NCBI RefSeq assembly: GCF_021462225.1
Contig: NC_061812.1
Location: 41,445,675-41,509,674 of the forward strand
Origin: Girardinichthys multiradiatus
Lineage: Eukaryota; Chordata; Actinopteri; Cyprinodontiformes; Goodeidae
Length of the DNA stretch: 64,000 bases
Direction of reading: 5' to 3'
In this document: piece after piece, positions 35,809 to 47,260 of the stretch
Layout: the number at the start of each line of letters is the position of its first letter
Numbering within the stretch: position 1 is the first letter of the stretch
Made by a program: the position numbers and the translations under genes
Notes under the pieces: model-generated
Told to the model about the DNA's origin: nothing
The model's database searches: none
What the model saw: the letters and a program-made list of their open reading frames with translations, nothing else

Positions 35809-37504
35809 TTCATTTTAAAAAAGATCAGCCACACATTTATACATGATACATTCATTTTTTTACATTTTTGTTATTGCCATAAAGCTATGTTCATCAAAAG
35901 AAAACAAGCAAACAATAAATAGGGTCTGTACAGGTCACAGTAGTTTTTTTTTCCAAAATGGAGAACATGAAGGTTTATGCAGGAGCCACAGAGGAGACCT
36001 CTGTTTTTGATGTGGACACTTCAGAACCATCATCCACCTGTTTGCCAAAAAGTTGCATGATGCATGTGCGGAACTGCAAATAAAAGAACAGAATGAAGGT
36101 TAAATATGTAACAAAAATATATTTGCTGTAATAGGTGAATAAATGTGAAAACTGGATCTTTGTGCCCACCTGTCGGTTCATGAAGACATAGATAATTGGA
36201 TTGTAGATGGTGGCGCTCTTGGCAAAGTATGCAGGCATGGCAGCCGCCAAAGGATGAAAGGAATATCCAGGGTTAGCTGCGGCAAAGCAGGCAAAAAAGG
36301 TGTAAGGTCCCCAGCAGACACAGTAAGCCACGATCATGACAACGACCATCCTGGATACTTCCTTCTCAGCCTTCTGGGTTGACTCGGATTCCTTCTGCTG
36401 CATCGCAACCTGGAGCCAACAAAACAACAAGGTCAGATTTGAGCAAACTTTCAGAAATGCTACAATAAAACTAAGGTTACAGAAAGCTGTGAGGGATAAA
36501 ACGTACAGCACGAATGGCCAACCATACAGCCAGGTAGCACAAGATGATGACAGCCAGAGGAATGAGGCAGCATGTAATCATGAGGACGATCATGTAGGAC
36601 TGGACTCCAGGGTCCTCACTTCCACTGAACACATCAGGTCCACAAGAAGTTTTCAATCCATGGGGCCAATACCTGATACAAGACAACGTTTTAGCATTTG
36701 GTTCACATTAAACAACCAAAGCTTGCTTTACAGATTATTGAAGATTTATACTGAGATATAAAGACTTCATAAGCAGAAGAACCAACAGGTTACCTGCTCC
36801 ATCCAAAGATAGGAGGCGCACACCACACTGCAGACCAGACCCAGGAGAACACAATTCCACCTGTGGCCCATTTGGCATCAAACTTGACGTTTCCAAAAGG
36901 TTTGCACACAACTATCCATCTCTCCCAAGAGATGATAGTCAGGGACCAAAGAGCAGCAATACCTGTGCAAAAAGGATGCTAACATGCAGTTTAACAGTGT
37001 GCAACCAAGATTCCTCTTTAGGTCTAATTAAAGTTAATTTACAGGTCTGACTCATACATAAGCACTGTGGTTACTTACCACAAACTGAGACAACATAGCC
37101 CTCAAAGATGCACATTGGGTGTCCCAGAATGAAGTATCCAAAAAACTGGTTGCACACGCTGATGGTGCTGGCAAAGACCGTCTCTCCAAGATCAGCAATG
37201 GCAAGGTTGACCAAGATCCAGTTCAGGGGATGACGGAGTTTCTTGAACTTTGCTGTGGCCACCAAGACAAGGCCGTTGGTGAAGACTGATAAAACAACCA
37301 CAATAAACATCCAGAATGTTGCCAGATTGTAGACCCATCTAGGAGCGATGTGGTAGTTTGGTCCCTCAAAAGGATCTGGAAGCAAATGTTCACAGCTAAG
37401 AATCTTAGGCAGCCACACTATGTTGTAATTCAGAAATACTGTCTTTTTGTAAATGACGTGTTATTACGACTGGTATTACAAATATTTTCAAGGCAACTGC
37501 AGAC
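35809..37504 (-). repeat. Right arm of near-identical inverted LWS tract
   Basis: Reverse copy of 22120-23815. The ends of high identity fall in intron 1 on one side and in the 3' flank on the other, inside otherwise diverged homologous DNA. Confidence 0.9.
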
Positions 37505-37836
37505 TAATCTGTTTGTGTCTAAATAAAAATGAAACAAAACTCTAATTTTCCAGAACTTCCCTATAGTTTTTTTTGTGCATGTAAGCATTTGTATAAATGA
37601 CAGATTATAAACTACAGTACATCTCACTCTGCTTATATTTCAAATTATAAAACTGTATAAACTCATCCACAATTAAATGAATATCAAATTACAGCAGGTC
37701 TAAACATAAAAGGGTTCAAAATGAAAAGCATACCTTTCGTATAATTGCTGTTGGTGTATGTGAAGGCAGAGCCTCTTGTTGTATCTTCATTGTGCCGCCT
37801 GGCAGCGAACGCCTGTTTTCCCCATTCCTCTGCCAT
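35975..37836 (-). CDS. opn1lw2: Red-sensitive cone opsin LWS, second copy (inverted), six exons
   Basis: Long-wavelength cone pigment, tail to tail with the first copy. Exons on the minus strand are 37734-37836, 37079-37375, 36794-36962, 36507-36672, 36170-36409 and 35975-36073, with the same sizes and phases. The protein is 357 residues, with Ser180, His197, Tyr277, Thr285 and Ala308 in human numbering and the retinal Lys at residue 309. Residues 35-357 are identical to the first copy. Exon 1 encodes Ser23 and Tyr32 in place of Ala23 and His32; both lie in the extracellular N-terminus and the NxT glycosylation site is kept. Promoter sequence has diverged considerably, so the two genes may differ in expression more than in absorption. 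No disabling change was found. Confidence 0.95.
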
Positions 37837-37925
37837 CCTGATTTGGGAAGAAGGTTCTCAGCTGTCACACCTTCCTCTCACTTGCTACCTTATGGGATTG
37901 CCGGGTTTTTCACCTCAGACATCAC

Positions 37926-38481
37926 CTTTTATACCCACGCTTATCTGATCTCTGATGGGATTACTTTAAAATCATATTACACCCGCGGTGTGCCACTTGG
38001 CAGAAATGCTCAAGGGTAAAGCAATACGCCTAGTATCAACTGTAATTAAAGCTTTCTTCTAATGAGGTTAAGACATATGGTGGATTTCATCACTCTCACT
38101 TCATGTGACAAATACATTTCAGGTCTCTAACTCACACATTCAGATCCTTCATGAGCCCTCATTAATTTTGTTTCTGTTTCTTTCAAATTACAGCTGTTAA
38201 ATAATGAGAACATAATAATAAACACTCTTGAAAAGGTTTACTCAACAATTGGGTAAATTAAAGATAAAAACCTTTTATCTTATAAATAAGATTAAAGATG
38301 GAATATGAAAGGGTGTCAAAAACATATTTTCAGATAGTGTGTGATGCTGTAGGCTTGGGCTGGCGGGAGAGGCAACACAGGTCTTGAACCAGATTTAGAG
38401 GACGAGAGGAGAGCCACACTCTAATAGGACTCTTAATGACATGGGAAGCAAGTAAGACATCTTTAATCCCTCCGGAAAGAA
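37926..38481 (-). promoter_or_regulatory. Promoter region of the second LWS gene
   Basis: Read on the minus strand it carries TATAAAAG (37926-37933), a block TGTAATATGATTTTAAAGTAATCCC (near 37965) and TTCCGGAGGGATTAAAGATGTCTTACTTGCTT (38443-38477), in the same order as the first LWS promoter. Bases between the blocks differ widely. The GGATTAAAG core is at 38461-38469. Confidence 0.65.
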
Positions 38482-38639
38482 GATTTGCCCAGAGTGTAGG
38501 ATGTAATGAAGGGGTGCCGGACGCATCCAGATTTATGAGGGTGTGAACATTTTTAGGTCCAACTCTCTCATGGAAAACTAAGGAGGTTAAAGGCTTGGCC
38601 CGGTTTTTCATCTTGGGTCAGTGATTAGATACTTGTAAC

Positions 38640-40150
38640 ACAATAATTTAATGGTAAACACAGATAAATTCCTCCAACATCACATAGTTCACTTTTTTTT
38701 TGTTTCATTATGTGACTCAAGTGTTTTATTAAGCCAGCAAAAGTAACACAGTTACTTTATAAGTGGTTCTTATTATTGTCAATAACAAGTATCATAGGAG
38801 CATATTTTGGCCAAATATAACACCTCCAACTGATTATGGAGGTTAAAGCAACTGCTGCTTTATGACTTTTTACAACACAATTTTCTTTAATGCAAACAAG
38901 ACTACAGACTGTGTTTCAATTATCTTTTATTGAGAAAATCCCATGATAAGTTAAATTACCAAAACCCGTTGCTGTTTTTAAACAGGAAAACAAATATTCC
39001 CTGGTTCTTTAATGCCTGCTTGAAGTCAAATATCTTTTTTAACTTCTGTCATAAATGTTTTTTGCATGTGTTTAGATTACATTGTATGTGGGTCAGGATG
39101 AAATTACCAGCATTCTAGGTCAAAAGACTGAAAATGAAAAAAATCAAAGAACCCATATTTTAATTGTTTTCATTGGCTGAAATACTTTTGTTGGCCAGTA
39201 CTTTTACTAACCAGATCAGAAAGGAAATATAGGAAAGCTTAGCACATAATAAAATAATTATTAGCTTCCTGTTTCCTGCTGGTAGTTATGTCTGTTGTTT
39301 TGTATAGGTCCTAAAACATGACTGATTTAAAGACTGCAGCCAAAACACTGTTAAGACTACAGTTAGATCAAAGAAACCAAAAATTACTCACTATGACCTA
39401 TTTCCTTAGCTCTTTTCATGGACTATATTTGGAATGCTCTTTAATAAGAAATACAGTAGATAACACAATTATTACTTGATAATAATGAAATTATTATTAT
39501 TATCCTCAACTCGCAAAATAAAACAAATATATTTTAAAAGTATTCCCCAAGTCCTGCTAAAATGAGCAAATAATTTTTAACACTAATTTAGCTTGCTTTA
39601 ACTTTTTAATGGTTCAAGTTTGTAAAATCAAGTTAAAACTGAGAATTTTGTCCCAGTTTGCACATAGTACATGAAAGTCAGTGAGTGCTTGAGCAGCCAG
39701 TTGAGAGAGAATTGTGCCAAAAACGAAATAAATTAATAATACAATCAAATAAACCCCTGCTAAAGAAGATCAATTGCTTAAAAAATGCAATCAAAGGGAT
39801 TTTATTATATTTAGGGAAATCAGAGTAAAGAGGGCACAACAGAAATGCAGGCCAGAATTTTCAGATTTTTATTTGTAAAACAAAAATTGGAAAAACTTGC
39901 TTTTTTTCACTTCACATTTATGCAAACCTTTGTTTTTTTCTTTTACTTAAAATCCTAAATAAATTATTATCCTCATAGGTTTGTAGTTGTAAAGGGTCAT
40001 GAATTATTTCGCAGGGCCATTTAGTGATATTCATATTGGTATAGCGAGTTAAGAGGACAGACTGATTTTCTATCTTAAAAAAAAAAATATATAGCCTGCA
40101 GAGAATATAATTGCCTTTTTTGGTAATAAATAAATAAATAAACATTCGTA
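38640..40150. other. AT-rich DNA upstream of the second LWS gene
   Basis: No gene, hairpin or element end was recognised. A second mir-726 would be expected near 39.9 kb if it had been duplicated with the distal block, and none is seen. Confidence 0.5.
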
Positions 40151-40155
40151 TTTGT

Positions 40156-40432
40156 GTTCCGGGATCCATCCTCTTTCTCATGTAAGGCCCTTGTTCCACA
40201 TTAAAGCCCTAATGGTTCTGTGACACAGTTTCCTGTGAATGAAACAGACCTGGGAAAAGCAACCAATATGTCAGATTAAACCATTACACCAGCTTTGGTT
40301 AATCTATTAGGTCTAAAGTCAACTGTCCGTTTGGAGGGTTTACGGATTACGGAGCTGACGTGCCAGAGTTAACTGGACTAATTAATATAATGGAACAACC
40401 TGAGGCGTACTTTAAATCTGATTTGGTGTTCC
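40156..40432 (+). promoter_or_regulatory. Distal conserved block (right copy)
   Basis: It aligns with 19275-19580 in direct orientation: GTTCC.GG.TCCATCCTC (40156), GATTAAACCATTACACCAG (40274) and TGGAACAACCTGA..GT (40390). It lies about 2.3-2.6 kb upstream of the inverted LWS gene but is flipped relative to that gene. Cores TAATC and GATTA persist. The enhancer role is inferred from conservation and position. Confidence 0.45.
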
Positions 40433-41005
40433 AACGTGAGAAATGATTTAGTGAATTATCAGGAAACTCGGTGTACCACAACAGGCTGGAGCCTCCCACT
40501 GCTGTAGCTGTATCAATAAACAAGAAACAGTCATAGGTTTGCATACTCCTGTCAGATTTAGGTTTGAACAAACTTTTACCTCAATAGGGGTGATATACTG
40601 TAGTTTGGCAAATATCCAATACACAAGTTAATATCTATTGCATATTTTTAACAGTTATCCAGGCAAGTCCAGAGGAGTGAGGGAGGGTTAGGTAGGTGGG
40701 GGCTGAATGGGCTTGAGCAGCTGCCACTTTTGCTTCTTGCCCACAAGTGCCCTATTGGTCAAATTGTAAATAATTTCTTAATATTCATGTTACCTCTAAC
40801 CCTAAGCCTTTCTCTAAGACCTAATAAAAACATACATTAATAATGTTATTTATTTTGTTATTTCTTAAGAGAAATTACATGACAACACCTCTCAGTCACC
40901 TTGTTACCTTTGACCTTTTTCCCTTGTGATGGGCGCAATAACTGCCCCTCACGCATTGAGATGGAGAAGCAAACTGAGGAGCCCGGAATATGTCGCTTCT
41001 AGTTT

Positions 41006-41052
41006 ATGTGTGTGTGTGTGTGTATGTGTGTGTGTGTGTGTATATACACATA
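41006..41052 (+). repeat. (TG)n microsatellite
   Basis: A run of TG dinucleotides interrupted once by TA, passing into a short TATATACACATACA stretch. Confidence 0.95.
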
Positions 41053-41184
41053 CAGATACATGCACACGTAAGTATACACATGCTCATGCATATAGATCAG
41101 AAGTGTGCATAACTAAATAGGAAGATAGACAAATAGAAATAAATAAATAATAACTGAATAATAAATACATCAATTGGTGTCAGT

Positions 41185-44100
41185 TCATTTTCATATGCAG
41201 GGTGTAGATCTGGTGTCCGTGAAGTTCAACCACGATTTCCAACATTTCTCAAAATCATTTTGTTTTAGTCTTATTTTACATGTAAGTTTCTCCATCTGAA
41301 AAATATCTTGGATCACTTTTATCCAGCCTTCTATTGTGGGTACGTTATCAATCCTCCATTTCTTGGTAATTGTCTTTTCACTAGCAACTAACATAATTGT
41401 GAATATATACCTTTTGCTGATTCCTTTCACACCATCTGGTAGTTTTCCCAAAAACATAGTTCAAATTTCAAGGAAACCTTGGTCCCAGTGACCTCCTCAA
41501 CACTCTGCCTGATTCTGCTCCAGTACGGAGACAGTTCCAAAAGACATGATGGTGAACAGCTTTTTTCAACCCACCTGCCCTCCAGCATTTGAGTTATCTG
41601 TCTTTGAGCCAATCTGGACAGGTGTTTTAAAAGAATCACACTACACACTTTCATGATAATTCCTTCTATATCAATGAGTAGGTTCATATGAAACAGTCAG
41701 AATATTTACCCAGTCGTCAATGTGGATATTAATTTTACCTTCCTTCTCCCATTTTTCTTTGATACACAACATATTGTCACCTTCCATGTTTTGCAGTCCC
41801 TTATATAAATGTCTTATTAATTTGTAATTGGGATTTAAATTATATGATTTTAGAAAGGCATTTAAAATATCAAAACGAGGCCTGTTCGGGTTTTCCCCTT
41901 TTATTTAATTTAAATAGTGTCTGATCTGTACAAAGCGGAAAAAGTCTATATTGAATTGTCTGATATCTTGAAAATTCTTTAATGCGCCTTTATGCAAAAG
42001 GTCACTAAATCCTTCTGGATCTACGTCTGAAAGGTAATGTCCGTTTTGTTTGAAATAAAATCCTGGTCATATGCTATTCATCAACAAACAGGATTCCTTT
42101 TTTTTTAGCTAATTTTGAAGTATTAAGTGCTGTTCCTGAACATAAATTAAGTTCTCCAAGATGTTTTATCAGATCTATATTTCAGATTGCTACTTGTAAA
42201 GGGGTACTGGACAACGCGCTTTCAAATTCTTTCAATTTTTCTCTATAAATTGGATTGCACATTTCAACTACTGAATTTGTTAGTCGTACTCGTACTCGTA
42301 CTCGTCGTCTTCCGCTTTATCTGGGACCGGGTTGCGGGGGCAGCAGACTCAGCAGAGACGCCCAGACATCCCTCTCCCCAGACACCTCTTCCAGCTCCTC
42401 CGGGGGCAGCCCAAGGCGTTCTCAGGCCAGCCGAGAGACATAGTCCCTCCAGCGTGGGACGTGCCTGGAACACCTCCCGAGGAAGGCGTCCAGGAGGCAT
42501 CCGGTATAGATGCCCAAGCCACCTCAACTGGCTCCTCTCGATGTGGAGGAGCAGCGGCTCTACTCCGAGCCCCTCCGGGATTGCCGAGCTCCTCACCCTA
42601 CCTCTAAGGGAGTGCCCGGCCACCCTACGGAGGAAGCTCATTTCAGCCGCTTGTATCCGGGATCTCGTTCTTTCGGTCATGACCCAAAGTTCATGGCCAT
42701 AAGTGAGGGTAGGAACGTAGACCGACTGGTAAATCGAGAGCTTCGCTTTTCAGCTCAGCTCTCTCTTCACCACAACGGACCGCCACAGCGCCCCCATTAC
42801 TGTGGCAGCCGCACCGATCCATCTGTCGATCTCCCGCTCCATTCTTCCCTCACTCGTGAACAAGACTCCGACATACTTAAACTCCTCCACTTGAGGCAGG
42901 AACTCCCCTCCAACCTGAAGAGGACAAGCCACCCTTTTCCGGTCGAGAACCATGGCCTCGGACTTGGAGGAGCTGACCTTCATCCCAGCCACTTCAAACT
43001 CGGCTGCGAACCGCCCCAGTGCATGCTGTAGGTCTTGGCTAGATGGGGCCAGCAGGACCATGTCATCTGCAAAAAGAAGAGACGAAATCCTCTGGTCCCC
43101 AAACTAGACCCCCTCCGGCCCTTGGCTGCGCCTAGAAATCCTGTCCATAAAAGTTATGAACAGGACCGGTGACAAAGGGCAGCCCTGCCGGAGTCCAACA
43201 TGCACCGGGAACAGGTCCGACTTAGTGCCGGCAATGCGAACCAAACTCCTGCTCCGCTTGTACAGAGATTGGATGGCTCCTAGTAAGGAGCCATCGATTC
43301 CATACTCCTGGAGCACCGCCCACAGGGCATCACGAGGGACACAGTCGAATGCTTTCTCCAGGTTCACAAAACACATGCGGACCGGTTGGGCAAACTCCCA
43401 TGAACCCTCGAGTACCGTGTAGAGAGTATAGAGCTGGTCCAGTGTTCCACGGCCGGGACGAAAACCACACTGCTCCTCCTGAAGCCGATGTTCGACTATC
43501 GGCCGGACTCTCCTCTCCAATACCCTGGCGTAGGCCTTACCAGGGAGGCTGAGGAGTGTGATCCCCCTGTAGTTGGATCACACCCTCCGGTCACCCTTCT
43601 TATGAAGGGGGACCACCACCCCAGTCTGCCAATCCAAAGGCACTGTCCCCGTCCGCCACGCAATGTTGAAGAGGCGTGTCAACCATGACAGCCCCACAAC
43701 ATCCAAAGACTTGAGGTACTCAGGGCGGATCTCATCCAACCCCGAAGCCTTGCCACCGCGGAGCTTTTTAACCACCTCGGTGACTTCAGCCTGGGTGATG
43801 AAAGAGTCCAACCCCGAGTCCCCAGCCTCTGTTTCCATCAGGGAATGCGTGATGGCAGGATTGAGGAGATCCTCGAAGTACTTCTTCCACCGGCCGATAA
43901 TGTCCCCAGTCGAGGTCAGCAGCTCCCCACCCCCACTGTAAACAGTGTTGGCGAAGCACTGCTTCCCCCTCCTGAGGCGCCGGACGGTTTGCCAGAATCG
44001 CTTCGGGGCCAAACGGTAGTCCTTCTCCATGGCCTCACCGAACTCCTCCCTGCACTATAATTATTTTTCATGTTAGGGAGTGTAAGGCCTCCATTTTTTT

Positions 44101-44270
44101 GCTTAGCTGTAAAGTTTTAAATCTGATCCTTGGTTGCTTTCCTCACCATATAAATCTTGATATCAATTTGTCAATTTGCTGAAACATTGTGCTGGTGGGT
44201 TCTGCTGGTATTGTCTGAAATAGATGTAATGATTTTGGCAACACTCTAACTACTACTACTTTATTCTTGT
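41185..44270 (-). mobile_element. L1-like LINE remnant, interrupted by a second LINE
   Basis: On the minus strand, 44060-44270 encodes a segment like LFQTIP..SRFIW with following G-GL-LPN, and 41190-42190 encodes the C-terminal region (YWSRIRQSV, LCFWENYQ, KKWRIDNVPTIEGWI). These are typical of the end of L1-type ORF2 in fish. Stops and frameshifts are frequent. The gap 42278-44056 is a different LINE inserted later. Confidence 0.75.
42278..44056 (-). mobile_element. RTE-like LINE fragment nested in the L1-like element
   Basis: Reverse-transcriptase segments are readable on the minus strand: GGKASGLDEIRPEYLKS and VPLHKKGDRRV (43578-44030), EEQCGFRPGRGT and LRQGCPLSPVLF (43104-43520), FADD (about 43070), and a C-terminal part with RRVAGHSL and RSQLRWLGHL (42264-42680). 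Stops and frame changes interrupt them. The 3' end near 42280 carries a short (GTACTC)n run. GC content is clearly higher than in the surrounding AT-rich DNA. Confidence 0.8.
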
Positions 44271-44316
44271 TGCTAGACCATATGAATGGGTCATATGAAA
44301 AAGATCCAAAATGTGA

Positions 44317-44560
44317 TTCAATTCAGTTTATTTATATAGCACCAATTCACAACACATGTCGTCTCAAGGCACTTCACAAAAGTCATGTACATACATTCCA
44401 ATTAATCCTAATCATTGAACAGTGCAGTCAGATTCAGTTATTTATTCAAATTGGATAAAAAGTTTCTCTGTCTAAGGAAACCCAGCAGATTGCATCCAGT
44501 CAGTGACTTGCAGCATTCCCTCCTCCCGGATGAGCATGTAGAGACAGTGGACAGAAACCT
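44317..44560 (-). repeat. Truncated interspersed repeat (second copy of 13676 family)
   Basis: Begins TTCAATTCAGTTTATTTATA and matches the reverse of 13676-13867, but extends further to about 44560. Confidence 0.65.
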
Positions 44561-44756
44561 AGATTTTTTTTTTTTGTGTGTGTCTGAGTTTTGTTTATTT
44601 TTATTAGATTTTCCCGATTTCCTCGTTTTAGATTATTTTTTAATCTATTCAATTTTGGCCGTGGGCGATACACTGACTTAATAGGGTAATTCAATTCAAT
44701 TCAATTCAATTCAAAAATACATTATTAATCCCAAAGGGAAATTAAATGTTGTTGTA

Positions 44757-45088
44757 ATAATAATAGTAATAAATTTTATTTAATAGGCACCTTTGTGGCA
44801 CTCAAGGTCACCTTACAATGAATACAAATCAATATCAAAAACAAGAACAAATAAAAATATAAACACAGCGATCAGGCAGTTAAAATGTAACAGTGCGAAA
44901 TAATCAAGTGCAGAAGGCAGTCCTAAACAAGTGAGTCTTTAGTGAAGATTTGAATTGAGAAAGTGAATTTATGTTCCTTAAATCGGTCGGTAGAGAGTTC
45001 CAGAGCCGAGGAGCAGAGCGGCTGAAAACTCTACCTCCCATGGTGGTGAGACGGGCATTGGGAACAATCAGGTGAATAGACGAGGACG
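44757..45088. repeat. Repeat fragment inserted in the L2-like LINE
   Basis: The TTTATTTAATAGGCACCTTT-GTGGCACTCAAGG sequence is a common fish retroposon end. It separates the LINE coding end (45102) from its (TTCAA)n tail. Confidence 0.5.
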
Positions 45089-45101
45089 ATCTTGTAGCTC
45101 A

Positions 45102-46561
45102 TTATGAAGGTTTCTTCAAAGAGCCGTTGTAGATGCTGATTGCTGTGGGCAGGAAGGATCTCCTGTAGCGCTCCGTCTTACAGCAGATCTGAAGAAGCCT
45201 CTGACTGAAGACACTCTGTTGTTGTAGGACAGTCTCATGAAGAGGATGCTCAGGGTTCTCCATAATGTTCTTTATTTTATGAAGAATCCGTCTTTCCACA
45301 ATGATCTCCAGAGGTTCCAGAGGAGTCCCCAGAACAGAGCCAGCCTTCTTTATCAGTTTGTTGACCTTTTTTAGTCCCTGGCTCTGATGCTGCTTCCCCA
45401 GCAGATGATGGCAGAAGAGATCACACTCTCCACAACAGACTTATAGAAGATATGCAGCATCTTGCTGCAAACACCAAAGGACTTAAGCTTCCTCAAGAAG
45501 TACAATCTGCTTTGTCCCTTCTTGTAGATGGCTTCACAGTTGCATCTCCACTCTAGTCTGTTGTCCAGGTGAACACCGAGGTATTCATACTCCTCCACCA
45601 CCTCCACTTCTTCTCCCATGATGGAAATAGTTTTTGACTTATTCCTGTTTCTCTTAAAATCTACAATCATCTCCTTTGTTTTAGTCACATTCAAAATGAG
45701 ATGATTGTTTCCACACCATGCCACAAAGCGGTCTACCACCTTCCTGTACTCAGCTTCTTGTCCATCTCTGATCCTCCCCACGACTGCAGAATCATCCGAG
45801 TATTTCTGCAGATGACAGGAGTCTGTCTTGTACTGGAAGTCTGAGGTGTACAGAATGAAAATGAATGGTGAGAGTACAGTCCCCTGTGGTGCTCCTGTGT
45901 TGCTGACTACCTGGTTAGACACACAACCCTTCAGTCTCACAAACTGTGGTCTGTTTGTCAGGTAGTCTTTGATCCAGGAGATTGTTGAGGCCTCCACCTG
46001 AGTCTTCTGGAGTTTCTGACAAAGCAAATCAGGTTGGATTGTATTAAATGTTCTGGAGAAATCAAAGAACATGATCCTCACAGTGCTGCTGGCTTTGTCC
46101 AGATGACAGTGGGTTTGTTGAAGCAGGTGTATGATGGCATCTTCAACTCCAACTCCACAGTGATAAGCAAACTGAAGGGGGTCCTGATGCTTTACTGTTT
46201 GCTTACTCAGGTGGGCCAACAGGAGTCTCTCTAGGACCTTCATGATGTGGGATGTCAGGGCAACAGGTCTATAGTCATTGAGGACTGATGGGTGAGTTTT
46301 CTTTGGTACTGGAACAAGACAGGAGGTCTTCCACAACACCGGAACCTTCTTCTGGGCCAGGCTAAGGTTGAAGAGGTGCGGCAGAATCCCACAGAGCTGC
46401 TCTACACAGGCCTTCAGGACTCTGGGGCTGACATGATCTGGACCTGCAGCCTTATTCCGATTCAGTCTCTCCAGTTGCATCTTCACTTGACTTCTTGAGA
46501 CGCACAGGTGGAAGGGGGAAGCAAAGGAAGCATCAGCATCTTCTGATATGGTTGAATGCAA
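45102..46561 (-). pseudogene. LINE reverse transcriptase (L2/Maui-type)
   Basis: A 396-residue open stretch (45371-46561) carries RT landmarks in order: NKAAGPDHVSPRVLKA, LNDYRPVALTS, FFDFSRTFNTI (FSKAFDTI-type), GAPQGTVLSPF, YSDDSAVV (active-site Y-x-DD with Ser) and YEYLGVHLD. A further segment (45102-45299) is the usual C-terminal end (RRILHKIKNIMENPEHPLHE). A stop separates the two. The domain is unusually intact for this window, but the whole element is not autonomous. Confidence 0.85.
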
Positions 46562-46731
46562 ACATGTAGAAGCAGAAGGGTCTAGGGCTGAGGTGGAAGA
46601 TAAAAAACTTTGAGGTGTTACTGGACACTGTGGGTCCTGTGGGTCAAAGGAAGGTGGAATGTCTGTTTGGCTGTGAGCAGGAGAGGAGGATGGGAAGCTT
46701 GCTTCTGAACTGAACCTATTTTAGAATGTGT

Positions 46732-47214
46732 TCAGTTCATTGGCTCTGTCCAGACCTCCATCGGTCCGATCATCCCTCTGCCTGAAGGATGAATCTGAAA
46801 CTTGTTTCCCAACGATCTCACATTGCCCATCATAATCGATGAAAGAGATGGTTTGAACTTCCTCCTTCTCTCTCTTCTCTTAGCTCCTGCTCTGCATCCA
46901 CGGCATCTCCTTTTCAACTCATCAGGGATTTGGGGTTGTAGTTGAAGTATCATTTGAGCTTTTGAGATATTAATCAGCTGCTCCCGGTTGTAAGAAACAA
47001 CCCCGCTGCCATGGCAATGCATCATAACAAATGTCCAAAAATAGAAAGTATTAGGAAAAAACCTCCAAGCTGCACAGCATCTGACACCGGAGAGGACAGT
47101 TGTCCAAAAAAAATCAACTGTATCCACCACAAGAGGAATAGTTCCCAAAAAAGAATAAATCAGAATCAAAAGTAACAGAGCTGCTCCAACCTGCTGCCAC
47201 CTTGAGCAGTGCAA
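46732..47214 (-). pseudogene. LINE ORF N-terminus joined across an endonuclease deletion
   Basis: The basic linker RRCRGCRAGAKRRERRRKFK and MGNVRSLGNK normally lead directly into the apurinic-type endonuclease. Here they are followed immediately by the RQRDDR..GLDRANELN region that normally lies after it, in a shifted frame. The roughly 200-residue endonuclease is missing. Confidence 0.75.
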
Positions 47215-47260
47215 TTCTAGATGGTGGGTGGGTAGCAGTACAGAAGCTGCAGAGAGGAGT

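Larger units (their letters stand above)
44690..47260 (-). mobile_element. L2-like LINE with most of its RT open, endonuclease deleted
   Basis: The 3' end is at 44690 with a (TTCAA)n run. The RT frame spans 45371-46561 and its C-terminal end 45102-45299. The 5' part of the ORF is at 46732-47214. Domains follow the fish L2/Maui pattern. A different repeat (44757-45088) has inserted in the 3' part. Confidence 0.8.

Noticed and set aside
22120..37504. Inverted LWS copies as a simple assembly artefact
   Set aside because: Exon 1, promoters and distal 3' flanks differ between copies in ways not expected of one locus assembled twice; long reads would settle it.
40500..42200. Remnant of a third LWS gene on the plus strand after the right distal block
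   Set aside because: No LWS exon similarity was found; the interval holds a microsatellite and L1-like sequence.
45371..46561. Host gene with a 396-residue product
   Set aside because: All motifs are those of a LINE reverse transcriptase, and flanking sequence matches the same LINE.
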